A stretch of 64,000 nucleotides of DNA from Prinia subflava (lineage: Eukaryota; Chordata; Aves; Passeriformes; Cisticolidae), in the NCBI RefSeq assembly GCF_021018805.1, contig NC_086254.1, positions 22,557,300-22,621,299 of the forward strand, given 5' to 3'. Positions within the stretch are counted from its first letter, which is position 1; every line of letters begins with the position of its first letter. Below are positions 8,910 through 21,000 of this stretch, piece by piece. The position numbers and the translations under genes were made by a program. Under the pieces are notes generated by a model. It saw nothing but the letters and a program-made list of their open reading frames with translations. It had not been told where the DNA came from and searched no databases.

Positions 8910-9288
8910 GTAAGTTGGAGGCTCAGCTCAGGGACTCAGCCACACTCCACCCACAGAGTCTCCCTGGATGCAGGAGGGAGATCATCACAAGGAAATTCTT
9001 TACAGCCCAAATCTTGGTGCCTGTCACAGCCTGCTCTACAAAATCCAGTCAAAGTAACTGAGAGGAGATGATAGAGGAAGTGTGGCTCAGCAAGAGCCAG
9101 ACTTAGAATTAGATCAGTCAAATGCTTGACCAGTCTGTGTCCCTGTTGGTAAAAACAGACGCCAGTCATACCTGATATTTTTGATGTTAGCTGAAAGCAC
9201 CAGCAGAGTAGTTTTATTCCCTGTTTACCTTGTCAAAAGGCAGGTACACCACACGTTCTGCTCTTAATGACCTTGGATGGGGTGGATT

Positions 9289-9347
9289 GTTTGGTTTGGT
9301 TGGGTTTGGTTTGATTTGGTTTGGTTGGGTTTGGTTTGGTTTGGTTG
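9289..9347 (+). repeat. GGTTT/GGTTTG pentamer microsatellite in SBSPON intron 4
   Basis: Repeats of TTTGG with occasional TTGGG or TTTGA interruptions, about 11 units. It sits shortly upstream of exon 4. The minus strand gives an AACCA array. Confidence 0.9.
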
Positions 9348-9426
9348 CTCTCTCTCGGTGATCTGTGCAGGTGAGTGTGGCTGTGCAGCCCCGGTCTCCG
9401 AGCTGACGTGCCGTTCTTGGTTGCAG

Positions 9427-9600
9427 GTACTGTGTGGAGTTCCAGCTGGTGGCCCTGGCGCCGGGCTGCCGGCACCGCCAGCCCTGGCACACGCGCTGGA
9501 CGCGCCGGCTGGGCGAGGGCGGCCCGGTGTGCGTGGAGTGCCGGGCGCCGGCGCTGCGCCGCGGGCAGCGCTGCCGCGGGGACGGCGCCACCAGCCAGCT
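9427..9600 (+). CDS. SBSPON: SBSPON coding exon 4: cysteine-rich C-terminal module, first part
   Basis: The acceptor is TTGGTTGCAG|GTAC and the donor AGCT|GTAAGG, phase 2 in and out, 58 codons (residues 171-228). The product begins GYCVEFQLVALAPGCRHR and ends QRCRGDGATSQL. The YCVEF start and the spaced cysteines match the conserved SBSPON C-terminal region. GC content is far above that of the flanking introns. Confidence 0.92.
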
Positions 9601-10095
9601 GTAAGGGCTCCAGCTCTTGCTTTGTGTGCCATCTGTTGTTCTTCCCCCTGATCCTCTTGTCCCAGGGTCACAGTGCACTGCGTGCAGCGCTCTGGAGAAA
9701 TTGGGGGTCTTTGGGCTGTCTGTGGGCAACCCTCTGTGTAGGACAAGTTGTGGTATCTGTGCTTCTCCAGAGTCAGGGCTGGGAGATGCTGTTGTGAGGA
9801 GTTCCCTGAAACCACTGAAGGATAAAATCTGGGAAGGGGCACCATGCTACAGAAAAATGTTCCTGTCACTGTCAGGTTTCACTTCACACCAGTACAGCCT
9901 GTGGGCCTCACTGTGGCTGCTGCTGCCTTGCAGTGGTAGAGAGGCAGAATTGGGGCTATGGAGTAAAAATGGATGTTATCAGACTAAATGGGATTTACTG
10001 GGTGATTTAAGCCCTGTTGTAGCTCGTGGTGACCGCCTGTGATGGAGGTGCAGCTCATTTTCTCTCCCTGTAATAACTGTTATTCCCTGTTTCAG

Positions 10096-10213
10096 GAATC
10101 AGCTGTTGCACTGGCAGGCGGTGGGGAACCCTCGGTGCAAGGGAACCTGGAGGAGAATTCGCCAGCTGGACTCCTGTTCCTGCCCTTCTGTTCACAGCCT
10201 CTTGTTCATCTGA
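10096..10213 (+). CDS. SBSPON: SBSPON coding exon 5: C-terminus and stop
   Basis: The acceptor is CCCTGTTTCAG|GAAT, entering in phase 2. It encodes residues 229-267, LNQLLHWQAVGNPRCKGTWR onward, ending SVHSLLFI and TGA at 10211-10213. The GNPRC-GTW segment and the short hydrophobic end are characteristic of SBSPON. The frame is intact through all five exons, so the gene appears functional. Confidence 0.92.
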
Positions 10214-10810
10214 CCCCTCCGGGCAGCCCCAGCCAAAGCAGGGACCTCTCTGTGCCAGAGGCTTTCACTGCCTGTGCAGGGCACCTGGAATCCTCTCCGT
10301 GTGTGCTCCTCCATTTCCAAGGAAACCAGGCTGCCTGGGAAGGGCCCATCTCTTTTTTCCCTGAGAGAGTCTTGTCTCACCTTGACGACTTCTTGCAATT
10401 CCTCCTTTCTTGAAAGGAATGAGAATTTACCAAATAACAAATCAAACAAAAAAGGCCGTAAGAAGCCAGGTTTAACTGTTCTTTTTTAAAAGTCTCAATG
10501 AAGAAGCGACAATTCAAAATAAATTAATCCAAGTGCCTTCTTTTTGTAGCAACAGGGCTCTGTGGGTCAAATCTGTGAGAATAGGGACAAACTGGCCCTT
10601 GGACTTCAGCTTCAAGGAACTTCTCTGGGCTGGCCCAAAATGCAGTGCAGTCCTGGGGTCTAAATAAGAAGTCAGCTCAGCTGTGCCAGGGCTGACTACA
10701 GTCTTGTGGTTTTGACTGGGAAATACTTGCAATATTTTCCTTATTCTGCTTACTAATATTCATACTTTTCTATAAATGAAAATAAAGGAGACTGGAGATA
10801 TTCTCCCAAT
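10214..10810 (+). other. SBSPON: SBSPON 3' UTR
   Basis: Non-coding sequence after the stop codon with two candidate poly(A) signals, AATAAA at 10518-10523 and at 10781-10786. The second is followed by TG-rich sequence (TGTCTATCTGTTTGATTAATCTGTGTGG) and is the better end candidate. Confidence 0.55.
10781..10786 (+). terminator. SBSPON: Likely SBSPON polyadenylation signal
   Basis: AATAAA within GAAAATAAAGGAG is followed by a TGT-rich downstream element. It lies 568 bp after the stop codon. Confidence 0.55.
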
Positions 10811-11669
10811 GTCTATCTGTTTGATTAATCTGTGTGGTGCTACCTCTTTAGCTTCTTAACCCAATTTGTCCCAGACAGGAGCTCACTGCAGGGTGAGATT
10901 GAGTTCGTTCCATTTGTCACACCCAGGTGAGCCAGGCTGGGCCTGGCTCCAGCAGGGAATTTTAATGCTCAGCTCCAACTCTGGTCTGGAATTGGATCAC
11001 AAAGCCCTCTAATGCTTGCAGGGAGACATCAAGGGGCCCTGTGGATTTGTGCTGCAGATGCTGAAGTGTGTGGGGGCCATGAGAGCCCTGGAAGCTCCTG
11101 ATGCCTTTGGCCAGGGCAGCAGGGATTTGAGAGCAGGCCTCATCATGTGTTACAAGCTGTCTGTGAATTAAAGACTCACGGGGTGACATCATCCCAGAGG
11201 AGGAAGACTTTAAGGAAAAAACCAAAGGGATTTGTATTTCACTGTGTAACATAACCTGCCACTAACTGCTCAGGAACACTTGGTGTGTGAGTGGAGGGGT
11301 GTGATCCCCAGAGATGGGCTGGGAATCAATCACTGGAGCACGGAATTCTGGTTTCTGCAGTGAGGATCTCTGTCAAGATGACAGCTAGTTTCATTTCTTG
11401 GTGGTCTGTAATGAGAGCAGCATTTTGTCACTGAAAGGTTTTCTTTGTCCTGCAGATGCCCCTTACTGAGCCACTGCCTCCTGAAGAGGCAGCTGGTTAT
11501 TTCAGGAGCAGAATGGAAACAGCTATTGGAAAAGTCTTTCATTTTCAAAATCTACCCAAACTGTTGATCCTAGGAAACCCTGCTTTTACCACATTCTTTC
11601 AGAATTGAGTACTGAAGCTATAAAGGATCCAGTTTTTGTTTAGGAGTTTTTTAAAAATCAAAGTCTTCC

Positions 11670-11702
<33 letters not shown>

Positions 11703-13960
11703 CTGCTGCTGCCTCATCCCTGAGAGCTGATAGCATAAGGTCTTATCAAGAGCTACTGTTGGTGGCATGGTAGGACTGCCAGGCCTTTCCTTCTGTCACT
11801 GTATCCTGGAGATGCAGGATATGAAAAATTCAGTCCCCAAGGGACCCTCACAGCAGCTGTTTCTGCACAGGCCGTCACTCGATGACACAAGGCATTGCAA
11901 ATACCTCTTCATCAGCACATCCTAAAAGGGCTGTGCTCTGTGCTGGCTTCACCTCCACACCTTGTGCAACTGCACAAACAGATCCTGTTGGTAAATTCCT
12001 GGGGGAAGTGTGTGTGTGAGGGAGCAAGAGTGAGCCTTTTGAGGAGGAGAAGGTAATGAAGCTGTCAGATCACTTTCCCTACAAATGAAAATTGGCTCAT
12101 GGTGTTGACACATACTGGGTGCTGCCTGTTTCCCTTTAGGAGATTGATCACCACTCATCGTTATGATGGCCATAATTTCTACTGCCGGGGTTTTGGAAAA
12201 AGTGGAACTGTTGGAAATCCAAGGCAAAATACTCCTGATAAATGGCTTTGTACTGTAAACAAGCAAGGCAGCCTTGCATGGAGGAGAGGCTGCTCTCTGA
12301 GGATGACAGCCGTTCCCATGACAACGCTGAAAACCTTTCACCACTGGTTATCAACGGGAGAGCATCTCCCCAGCAAAGCCAGGAGAGTCCCACCCTCTGT
12401 GGATCCTTTTGGTTTGAAAATCAGTTGATATCTCTAGATTGGCTGGAAATCCATTGTTCCCAGGAGTCTCAGCTCTTTGTTCCCTGGTCTCTTGGCATCA
12501 CAAACCAGGCATGCCAATCCTGAAGGAATCTCAGTGGAGAAGTCCCAAGAGTGGGTGATGTTTGCAGGTACAGGAATCTGCATTTCCCCTGTGCTGTGTG
12601 GGGCAAGAGGGGCAGAGGGCTGGGCAAGCATCCTGAGAGCTTCTGACTCACTGCTTGCTCCTACTCCCAGGCTAAATCTTGGTCAAGTTCTCACCCTTCC
12701 CCTGCTTTTTCTGCTCTGTGCTCAGCTGGCTCCAGTCCCCGGGGCTGTGGCTGTCTCTGTGTGTCATTACTGTTTGTGTGTCTGGCTGGGAGTTCACCTG
12801 TTCCTCCACAGCCTCTGAGACCTCCTGTCTCAGCTCTGCAGCCTGGAGAGGGCTGAAGGATACGGAAAGGAAGGAATCAACAAGGAAAGTAAAACAGCTA
12901 ATTTTTTGTTTCATTTCCCAAGAAATAAGAGAAGATTTTTGCAGCTAATGAATTATTTCTGAAAACAGTAGTAATAGCTGCAGGCAACATTAGCTCCAAG
13001 TTTCCCAATGAGCAAGAATCACTTATGTACCATCCTAAAATTCTAATGAATTTTCATTTGCTGTAGCTCAACTCTAACATGACTGGAGGTCTGGAAAGAG
13101 GCCAGAAAAAGTAGCCATGTTTCCAACAGATTACTGTCTCCTCAGCTGAAGCAGTGGGAAGCAGTTCCTGGATCCTATTGAAGCCTGGGGCTACCAATTA
13201 TCTCAGCAGAGAGGCTCCAGAGCCTTCGTTAGTGCTGGGGACGGGCTATTTCAGCTAAGCAGAAAAATTGGTTGTGTCAGAGGTTAAATAGCTCTGCTGC
13301 TATTTTATGCTTAAAACCAGGTTTGCTCTGGACCACAGAGGCATCGGGGTTTCTGCCTCCTTTTCAAAGAAACCTATGGCAGATCTGGAGGCAAAACCCA
13401 GGCAGGAATGTGGACTGGAACGGAGTGACAGCACACGGTCCCCTCGTTGTCCCAGGGGCAGGGGATGGTCTGGAGTCCCACTCCCAGCCAGATCTGAGGC
13501 TGGGGCACAGGGAAAAGGGAAGGTGCTGCTCTGGCAGAGCCTCCAGGCCTGCCATGGCACTGCTCAGTGACTGAGGGATGTTTCATCTGAGAGAAAAAGA
13601 GGAACAGATGGTAGAGGGAGTTACAGTGGGAGGAAAACCCAATTAGAAGTCCCAGCATGGTTTGTGTTGGGGATATGGATCTTATACCTTAGGTAACAGC
13701 CAGGAAAAGAGAGATACCAGGCTTTGTCAGCCATGGTGGAGAAAATTCTTGTTTCAGGCAGAGAATGATATGAAATAAAAACTTTGGGAAAGCTTCTGGG
13801 AGATTCTTCTGTGAAGGGAGAGTGAGCGAGGGAGATACACAGTAGGAGAGATGGACTCAATGTGTCCAGTGTGTGGGCTCAGTATTCCAATAGAGGTTTT
13901 TTACCTTCCCCCTCCCAGAAGAATGTTTAATAGTTAAAACAGCAGCCTCAGACTTGGAAG
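10811..13960. other. Intergenic, no gene recognised
   Basis: About 3.1 kb between the SBSPON and KCNB2 units contains no exon with a recognisable protein on either strand. It contains a 31-base T run (11672-11702) and otherwise unique sequence. In mammals the TERF1 gene would be expected on the minus strand in this interval or the next. I did not find its Myb-domain text, but short exons can be missed by eye. Confidence 0.45.
11672..11702. repeat. Poly(T) tract, 31 bases
   Basis: An unbroken run of T. On the minus strand it is a poly(A), which could be the tail of an old retrocopy, but no source sequence is recognisable beside it. Confidence 0.9.
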
Positions 13961-13961
13961 T

Positions 13962-13988
13962 CTGGGGAATATCTCAGATATTCCCCAG
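13962..13988. promoter_or_regulatory. Perfect 12-bp inverted repeat overlapping an EBF-type palindrome
   Basis: CTGGGGAATATC (13962-13973), loop TCA, then its exact reverse complement (13977-13988). It overlaps ATTCCCCAGGGAAT at 13980-13993, which fits the EBF/COE consensus ATTCCCNNGGGAAT on both arms. A near copy (ACCCCTGGGAAT) follows at about 13994. Confidence 0.5.
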
Positions 13989-14436
13989 GGAATACCCCTG
14001 GGAATATCCCCAGCTCCTCCTGGCACAAGCACCTTGGCATCAGTCTTGGAGGGGGTCACTTGCACCCCATTTCGGCCATTCAGAAGTTAATTTTCAGAAG
14101 CAGAGAGCATTCCATGAGCTGGACTTGGGCAGTGACACCTCTTGGCCTCAGCTGCTGTAGAATCCTCATTGCTGAGACAGAGTTTGCAACTTTTTTTGCC
14201 ACGTGTAGGGATGGGGCTGCCTGGGAAACACTCGTCCCTGGGAGGGGAGCAAGCACTGGCTCTCGGAGTCCGGGGACTGTGAAAAGGCCTAAGACAGCAC
14301 ATTTCCAGCTCCCAGGAAGTGCTATGGGGCTGCTGGACTCAAATTCAGCTGGGACAGTGGCTGTGGGAGGGGAACAGTTCTGAGCAGGGGTCCTGGGCAG
14401 CTCCCTGTGGGCAACGGGAGAGAGAACAACCTACAA

Positions 14437-14640
14437 CCCTGCCGAGCCGCGGCCGGGTGTCATTCCTAACATCCCCCAGCCCTGCTGAGCTGCGGCCGGG
14501 TGTCATTCCTAACATCCCCCAGCCCTGCTGAGCCGCGGCCGGGTGTCATTCCTAACATCCCCCAGCCCTGCCGAGCCGCGGCCGGGTGTCATTCCTAACA
14601 TCCCCCAGCCCTGCCGAGCCGCGGCCGGGTGTCATTCCCT
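14437..14640 (+). repeat. 43-bp minisatellite, about five units
   Basis: Units beginning GCCGAGCCGCGGCCGGGTGT and ending with CATTCCTAACATCCCCCAGCCCT repeat with an exact 43-bp period. They differ by single C/T changes, and the last unit is truncated. Confidence 0.92.
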
Positions 14641-14684
14641 GCCACAAACCCCAGCCCCAGCGCTCCTTTCTGTGTCCGGCGCTC

Positions 14685-15032
14685 CCTGCCCCGCCCGGCC
14701 CTGTCCTGCCCCGCCTGGCCCCGCCCGGCCCCACCCTGCCCCGCCCTGCCCCGCCCTGCCCCGCCCTGCCCCGCCCGGCCCCGCCCTGCCCTGCCCTGCC
14801 CTGCCCTGCCCCGCCCTGCCCCGCCCTGCCCCGCCCTGCCCCGCCCTGCCCCGCCCGGCCCCGCCCTGCCCCGCCCAGCCCAGCCCCGCCCAGCCCCGCC
14901 CTGCCCCGCCCTGCCCTGCCCGGCCCCGCCCTGCCCCGCCCGGCCCCGCCCTGCCCCGCCCAGCCCAGCCCCGCCCAGCCCCGCCCTGCCCTGCCCTGCC
15001 CCGCCCGGCCCCGCCCTGCCCCGCCCCGCTGT
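14685..15032 (+). repeat. CYGCC pentamer tract, about 350 bp
   Basis: Nearly unbroken pentamers CCGCC, CTGCC, CGGCC or CAGCC in mixed order. The plus strand is C-rich and the minus strand is a G-rich block with G-quadruplex potential. The long open frames in it, proline-rich on one strand and glycine/arginine-rich on the other, follow from the repeat. Confidence 0.92.
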
Positions 15033-15034
15033 CC

Positions 15035-17415
15035 AGTATCTCTGACCACCTCAGCGTCTGTAGAATCTTGTGCCGCTCAGGGCATGGCCCAGCGCAGCCC
15101 ACCTCAGCTTCCACCCGTCCACCCTGACACCAGAACAGCAAAAGGATTTACTCAGGAAACGGGCACTTACAAAACCCTCCCTTCACTCTCTTCATTTCTG
15201 TTACATAAATTCTGTATTTCCTGGAATGGAGGCTGTGAACTGCTGAACTCAGTCTGAAGGCAGCCCAGATAACGAGCTCGTTTACATTAATAAGAAATCA
15301 GCTGTTCCTTTCACTGGATTCCCAGGGGAGCAGCTGGTGGTCTGCTTTTTCCCTGCAGCCATTCTCCTCCATGCTGAAGTGCCTCAGAAATATTTGTTTG
15401 CCTGAAAATGTGTTGTGAAAAACAAATAGTGAAAGTCGTGGATTGTTCTGGTCAATGAGACCTTTGGAAATGGTCAAATACTTTGCAGACTGTTCGGTCG
15501 CTGTATTCAAGCCTCGTGGCTCTTAGTTTACACTTTCTCATGCCTGGATCAATCTTCATCTCAGTGTCCCCAGGATCTGCCTCTCCACTGCTCAGGACAG
15601 TGCTAAAAGCTGCATCAATGTGTGGTTCATTTTAAGACTAATTATCATCAAGGCATGAAAACAGCATTTTACATAATGTAATTTTGGGTTTGCACATAGA
15701 CCAATTCATTTAAGCTTCAATTATTACTAACCATGTCTGCTGATTAGAAAAATGGTACTGGGTATAGCAAAGTGTAAACAATTATGGCCTTTTAAAATCT
15801 AAATCTATTTTCTATAGATTTAGAGATATATCTTTTAGATATTTATAGATATACATCTATAAACAAATATATAAATAAGTGTATATACATCTATAAATAC
15901 AGATAAAAAAGATAAAATATTTTAAAATTCAATTAGCAGTGTGGGTTGTTTAATTATATAAGGATTAAACTCAATGATGCAGTGTTGCACATATTTGCTT
16001 TTATTTTTCAAGACTCGGGTTAATGCTCAGTTCTTGTGTTTCCAGCCAGAAACCACAAACTTTCATTGCTGTGACACATCAGTCTCAGCTTGTGCCTGGA
16101 TGTTGAAAAGGATACTCTGGGGCAAAGTTACCTCTAAATGCTCTTGCTTGCAGAATAAAAGTGATGTTGCATCTCTTAGTAGCCCAATTTCCTTACAGAA
16201 AGTAGCAAGAAGGGTAAGTAAGTAGAAAGAGACAGTACGGAAGAATCTAATTCATATTTTATAAATACCTTGTAAATTATTTATATTATTACTTTCTCTT
16301 CAGAAATTATCAAAATATATTGAAAAGCTGACCCTTTCCTCGTGTTTATCTGTGCTGAAATGCCTCAAGATCCTCACTTCAGCCTGCTCCAGTCAGTGCC
16401 TTGGCTTGGCATCAAGCACGCGTGGTTATGGGGCTGAGAGGACGTGGGGTGAAGGGCCCAGGCAAGGCAAGGCAAATTTCTGCAGTGTGTTCTAACTAGG
16501 GCAAAAATATTTCCTATCTAGAGATCTGGGACACAATAATGAACCACCACGCCTCAGGAGATAGGCATTATTTTAATTGGCTTGATAAAGTAAATCAACC
16601 GAAAGGGAAAACCTCCTTGGACAGTATAATTACAGATACTGGGTTGTAACTCTTGAGCTTGCACGCTTGGGCTGGCAGGCAAATAACAAGAGAAGTCATT
16701 AGCAGAAAGTAAAAGAGGAAGACATATGCTATAGGAATTTCTCCACTTTCTAATTCTTCGTTTGTAAACTTCCCTTCATGCTCAGTGCCTTATTCTTCCT
16801 AGATGTGACTGTCACTGCTTGTGATGTGATCATTTAGATTTTTCTTATTAAGACCTAAACTGAAAATGAACACAAGCAAACGCAGAACATTAAATACACT
16901 TTCTGTGGTATTTGTCCACTCGTGCATTTAACTTTCTGGTTTTCTTTTGCAGCTGTATAAAGTGAGATGTAGAACTGCACAGTGCACTGTTTGTGTGTGC
17001 AGAAACCTGCCAGGGTGCGTGGTGTGGGTAGAACGTGCGCTTACTTGGCCTTTGTTCTTCTCATTTTTAATGGCCATAAGTCAAGGTCTCCATAAATCAG
17101 GGGGTTCACATTAGAACTTTGAAGACTCCAACAGAAATAGCATTCCAATATAAAACAGCATTTGATGTAATAAACTTAGAAAATATTCCTGAGCAGTTTG
17201 AACTATCCTTGCTCTGATGGCTTGCATAATTTAACCAACGCAGTCTAATGGAGCAGAAGCCCACGGCGGCTCTCTGAGAAAACCATTTCTGTCTCAAGCA
17301 GCAGCCGAAGCTGCCTGTTTGTCAGATCTTCACACCCAGAGCTCCTTGTCTCCAAACATCAGCTGCTCTCCCATCTGCATCTGGTTTTGCATCTGCACAA
17401 TTGCGTGATCAGGAC
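15035..17415. other. AT-rich intergenic DNA, no gene recognised
   Basis: Includes an AT-rich low-complexity stretch at about 15800-15910 made of TATAGATTTA-like motifs. No protein-like exon was seen. Confidence 0.5.
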
Positions 17416-17419
17416 GCTG

Positions 17420-17962
17420 ATCTCCTGGTACAGCGCGAGTGCCAGGGCACACGTGTGTGCCAGGGATTGTGTGTGTGTGAGGGAACAGGTGTGTGTGCCA
17501 GGGAACACGTGTGTGTGAGTGCCAGGGAACACGTGTGTGTGCCAGGGAACACGTGTGTGTGTGTGCCAGGGAACACGTGTGTGTGCCAGGGAACACGGGT
17601 GTGCGTGTGAGGGAACAGGTGTGTGTGCCAGGGAACACGTGTGTGTGCCAGGGAACACGTGTGTGCGCCAGGAAACATGTGTGTGTGTGCCAGGGAACAC
17701 GTGTGTGTGCCAGGGAACACGTGTGTGTGAGTGCCAGGGAACACGTGTGTGTGCCAGGGAACACGTGTGTGTGTGTGCCAGGGAACACGTGTGTGTGAGT
17801 GCCAGGGAACAGGTGTGTGTGCCAGGGAACATGTGTGTGTGTGTGCCAGGGACTCTGTGTGTGTGTGCCAGGGAACAGGTGTGTGTGCCAGGGAACACAT
17901 GTGTGTGTGCCAGGGAACACCTGTGTGTGTGTGTGCCAGGGACTCTGTGTGTGTGCCAGGGA
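17420..17962 (+). repeat. About 20-bp minisatellite carrying CACGTG boxes
   Basis: About 26 units of GTGTGTGCCAGGGAACACGT with variable GT number and some AGT or GCG variants. About 12 units contain the palindrome CACGTG. The rest have ACATGT, ACAGGT or ACTCTGT at that spot. It is followed by three GTGCCCGGCCGGGGTCTC-like units (17967-18030). Confidence 0.93.
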
Positions 17963-18039
17963 TTGTGCCCGTGCCCGGCCGGGGTCTCGGTGCCCAGCCG
18001 GGGTCTCCGTGCCCGGCCGGGGTCCCGGTGCCGGCAGGG

Positions 18040-21000
18040 GCTGCGGTCTGAGCGCTGCTTGTGCCGGGCTCCGGACAGGAGGGGTCGGGCTCGGCGCGGC
18101 TCTCCCGCCCCACAAGGGGCCGCAAGAGGCGCCTGAGCCTGCGGGAAGCTGCAGGGCTGAACTCGGGGCCCCCCAGCCGGAGCTGTATTTTAGTATGTGT
18201 GACCACGAAATAGAGCAATAAGGGCTTCAGGTTTTTCCATTCCTTTTTATTTATTTCTGTAGGCTGTAGTAAGGGACCATTGCTTTAAAACCCTTAGACA
18301 TTTGGACATATTTTACAAGACAGTACAGTTTCTGAATGTCACACATTGATCACAGTTTCATACTATTACATGCATATAAAGACACGGATTTTTTTTTTTA
18401 ATAATTTGTTTTACAGAAACAACTGGAGAGGTCAATAAACTTCAACGAAGAATGACTAAATCAAAGTTACAAAAAATGTAAGACTCTAAGTACGCTAGTA
18501 TATGGCTAATGTTGCTGTAATCACCCCAAAGTGCCAGGGCATTGAAACATTTCTTAAAAGGGAAGAAAACATCTGCTGGTGCATTGGACCAATAGAATTG
18601 ATGGATTGAGTGAATTCCAATATAACCCAATGGAGAGATTGTGCAAGACATGCAGGATCTGCTGGGCTATGGGGCACAAGCACTGCCCCTCCTCACAGAC
18701 TGCCTGGACTGGGCTCCCCATTGATTCCCCATTGCAGTTTGAAGAGCAGCTCAGTGCGGGGCAATGGAAAAACCTGTCTGAGTCAGTCAGTCTCAGTTTC
18801 CAGCTATAAAAGCAATTGCAGCAGCAGAGCCACAGGAAGCACATTTTCCAGTTTTTATTTGTCGTTAAGTGTCACTTTTTTAAAACGACCCCCCCAGCTC
18901 TCCTGTCCCTCAGTGCCTGTGGGTGCCCTTGGGGTGTCCCTGGGGAGCCTTGGCCTGGTCGGGGGCTCTGCGGGCACGGGGACACCCCGGAGCAGCACTG
19001 GCAGATGCTTCCTCCCGTTTCTGAAACTGCTCACTGGCCTGAGAGAGAGCAGGATTCTGCTGCAGGAATCGGGGGTGCATTTTTAAATGCTAATCTAGCT
19101 GGAAAACAAGTTTGGTTGGTAGCTGTGGCTGGCCTTTCTGAGTACAGGATCATGGCTTCGAAATTCAAAGTAAAGTGGAGATGCTGCTCCCCCACCCTCC
19201 CCCCAGACACAGCAGTGGGGAATGGTTCAGTGCAAAAGCCACTTTCTGCACTGCCCACCAAAGAGCCAGAGAATGGGGAAAAAAGTGCTCCTCACAAGCC
19301 AACAAAACTGACATAAACAAAATAAATCCCAGGGGTTGCAGGAACCAACGTGTGGCAAATTGTATGTGGAGGCAATAAAACATAGCAGGAAGAAGAGTCA
19401 TAAATGGCAGAGCTCCTAAATGAAAAACACAGAGTAGAGAAGAGCAGATGAATGGTGTTAAATGCAGGTGACCAACAGGAGCAGAGGTTCTGTGCCACGG
19501 TTCAGAGTAACCCACGGCCCATCTGCCAGCAGGGTCCTCCCGGCCTCTGCAGGCCCCTGGACCGAGGGCAGCGTTGAGCCCTGGGCTGGGGCTGGGTCCT
19601 GGGGCAGGGACAGTCCCCTGCCACTCTGGGGTGCTCTTGTGGCATCGGGAGGGAGCTGCCTGGGGGTGCTCGGTCAGGACTGTCACCCTCCTGCCCGAGG
19701 GGTTCGCCCTCTGCCAGGCTTCCACTCCCCGGCCTCTGCCTCCCTTCCCTCACCCCATGGATGTCCAGGGAGGTGCTGTGGGCAGACACCTCCAGCCCTG
19801 AGGCCATACAGAACCATTAATTTTCCATTAGCTTTTAGAGACGTGGGTCCAAATTCTTTACTGATCTAAAGGGGCACAGCTCCATTGGCCTCAATGGGCT
19901 TTAACTTACAGCAGCAAAGAATTCGGTATTTCATATAAATTTGGCTCCCTGGCTCTAGTTTTGAGGGGTCTTTGTAGGGACTTCAGCCTTATTATTAATT
20001 TTTGAAGGTAATGTCGCTGCAGTCTTAGAAAGCTCCCTTTAAAAATAAAGGTTAATCCTTGTTCAGTCCTACAGAGCATCAACAGTATTATTTCTAGTTA
20101 AAAGGAAGCAGGAAGGTTTTGCTTTCTCTTCTAAGCCTCTAAGACTGAAAACTTCTTGTGCAATGAAGCCAGAATCAAGCAAAGCAAAATTTGGAGTAGT
20201 ATTTACAGATAGGAACACTTGTGGCACCCAACCATTGGTGTCAAAGGACACTTATTGTGGCTTAGGTAACACCAGCAATGCACGGGATACACGTCCTGGA
20301 TGCAGACTTTCAGTTTTCCAAAGGTTTCCTTTGCCTGGCCCGGACAAAGTTTCAGTGCAAGAGCCTAAAGGTGATCAGCATGGGGTGTGAGATGCATGCT
20401 GGAAAATCAACATTTCTTCAAAGGGCTGGGTGGGTTTGGGCCATCCCTGTCCTGTGTGGGAGGGCAAAGTTAAGAGTGGTCTGCCTAGAAGCTTTCTGTG
20501 GTTCTATTGGTTATGCTCTAACGAGCTTGCTGAGGTGGAAGGTGCCTTTTGAAGGGATTTGTGTGATCACTGGCAATAGATATGGCAGCCTCTCACATTA
20601 ATTGCTTCTTAAGAAAGAAAAATCCCACCCAGCTTTAATACCATCACTTGTGAAGAAGTCTTGCTGATAACCACATGCAAAACTGTGTCCACTGGTTATT
20701 CCTTTCACTCAAGGGGTACCTGGACTTTCTGAAACACACACCTTTCCAAATTACTTCTGTTTCAGGTTTATTGGCTATTATGGTGAGCATGTAAGAAAAT
20801 CTCACAAACAAACGAGAGGAAATGGAACCAAAGCTGCATCTTTGGCAAAAGCATGGTCACTGACCACACTGCTGGCCGAATCAGGAGGAAACGCCCGTGC
20901 AGAGCTGGAGTGGCTCTGAAGCTCCTCCTGTGCTAAACCTCAACAGGCCATGAGAGCTTCAGGATGAACATTTGTCTCATGGGCTTCTTATTAAATTTCT

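Noticed and set aside
14543..15257. Proline-rich and glycine-rich frames
   Set aside because: Translations of the CYGCC pentamer tract.
17420..17962. CRISPR-like array
   Set aside because: Repeats are contiguous with no unique spacers, and the genome is a vertebrate's.
17330..18218. Histidine/threonine-rich frames of 179-269 codons
   Set aside because: Product of the 20-bp GT-rich minisatellite; no splice or domain support.
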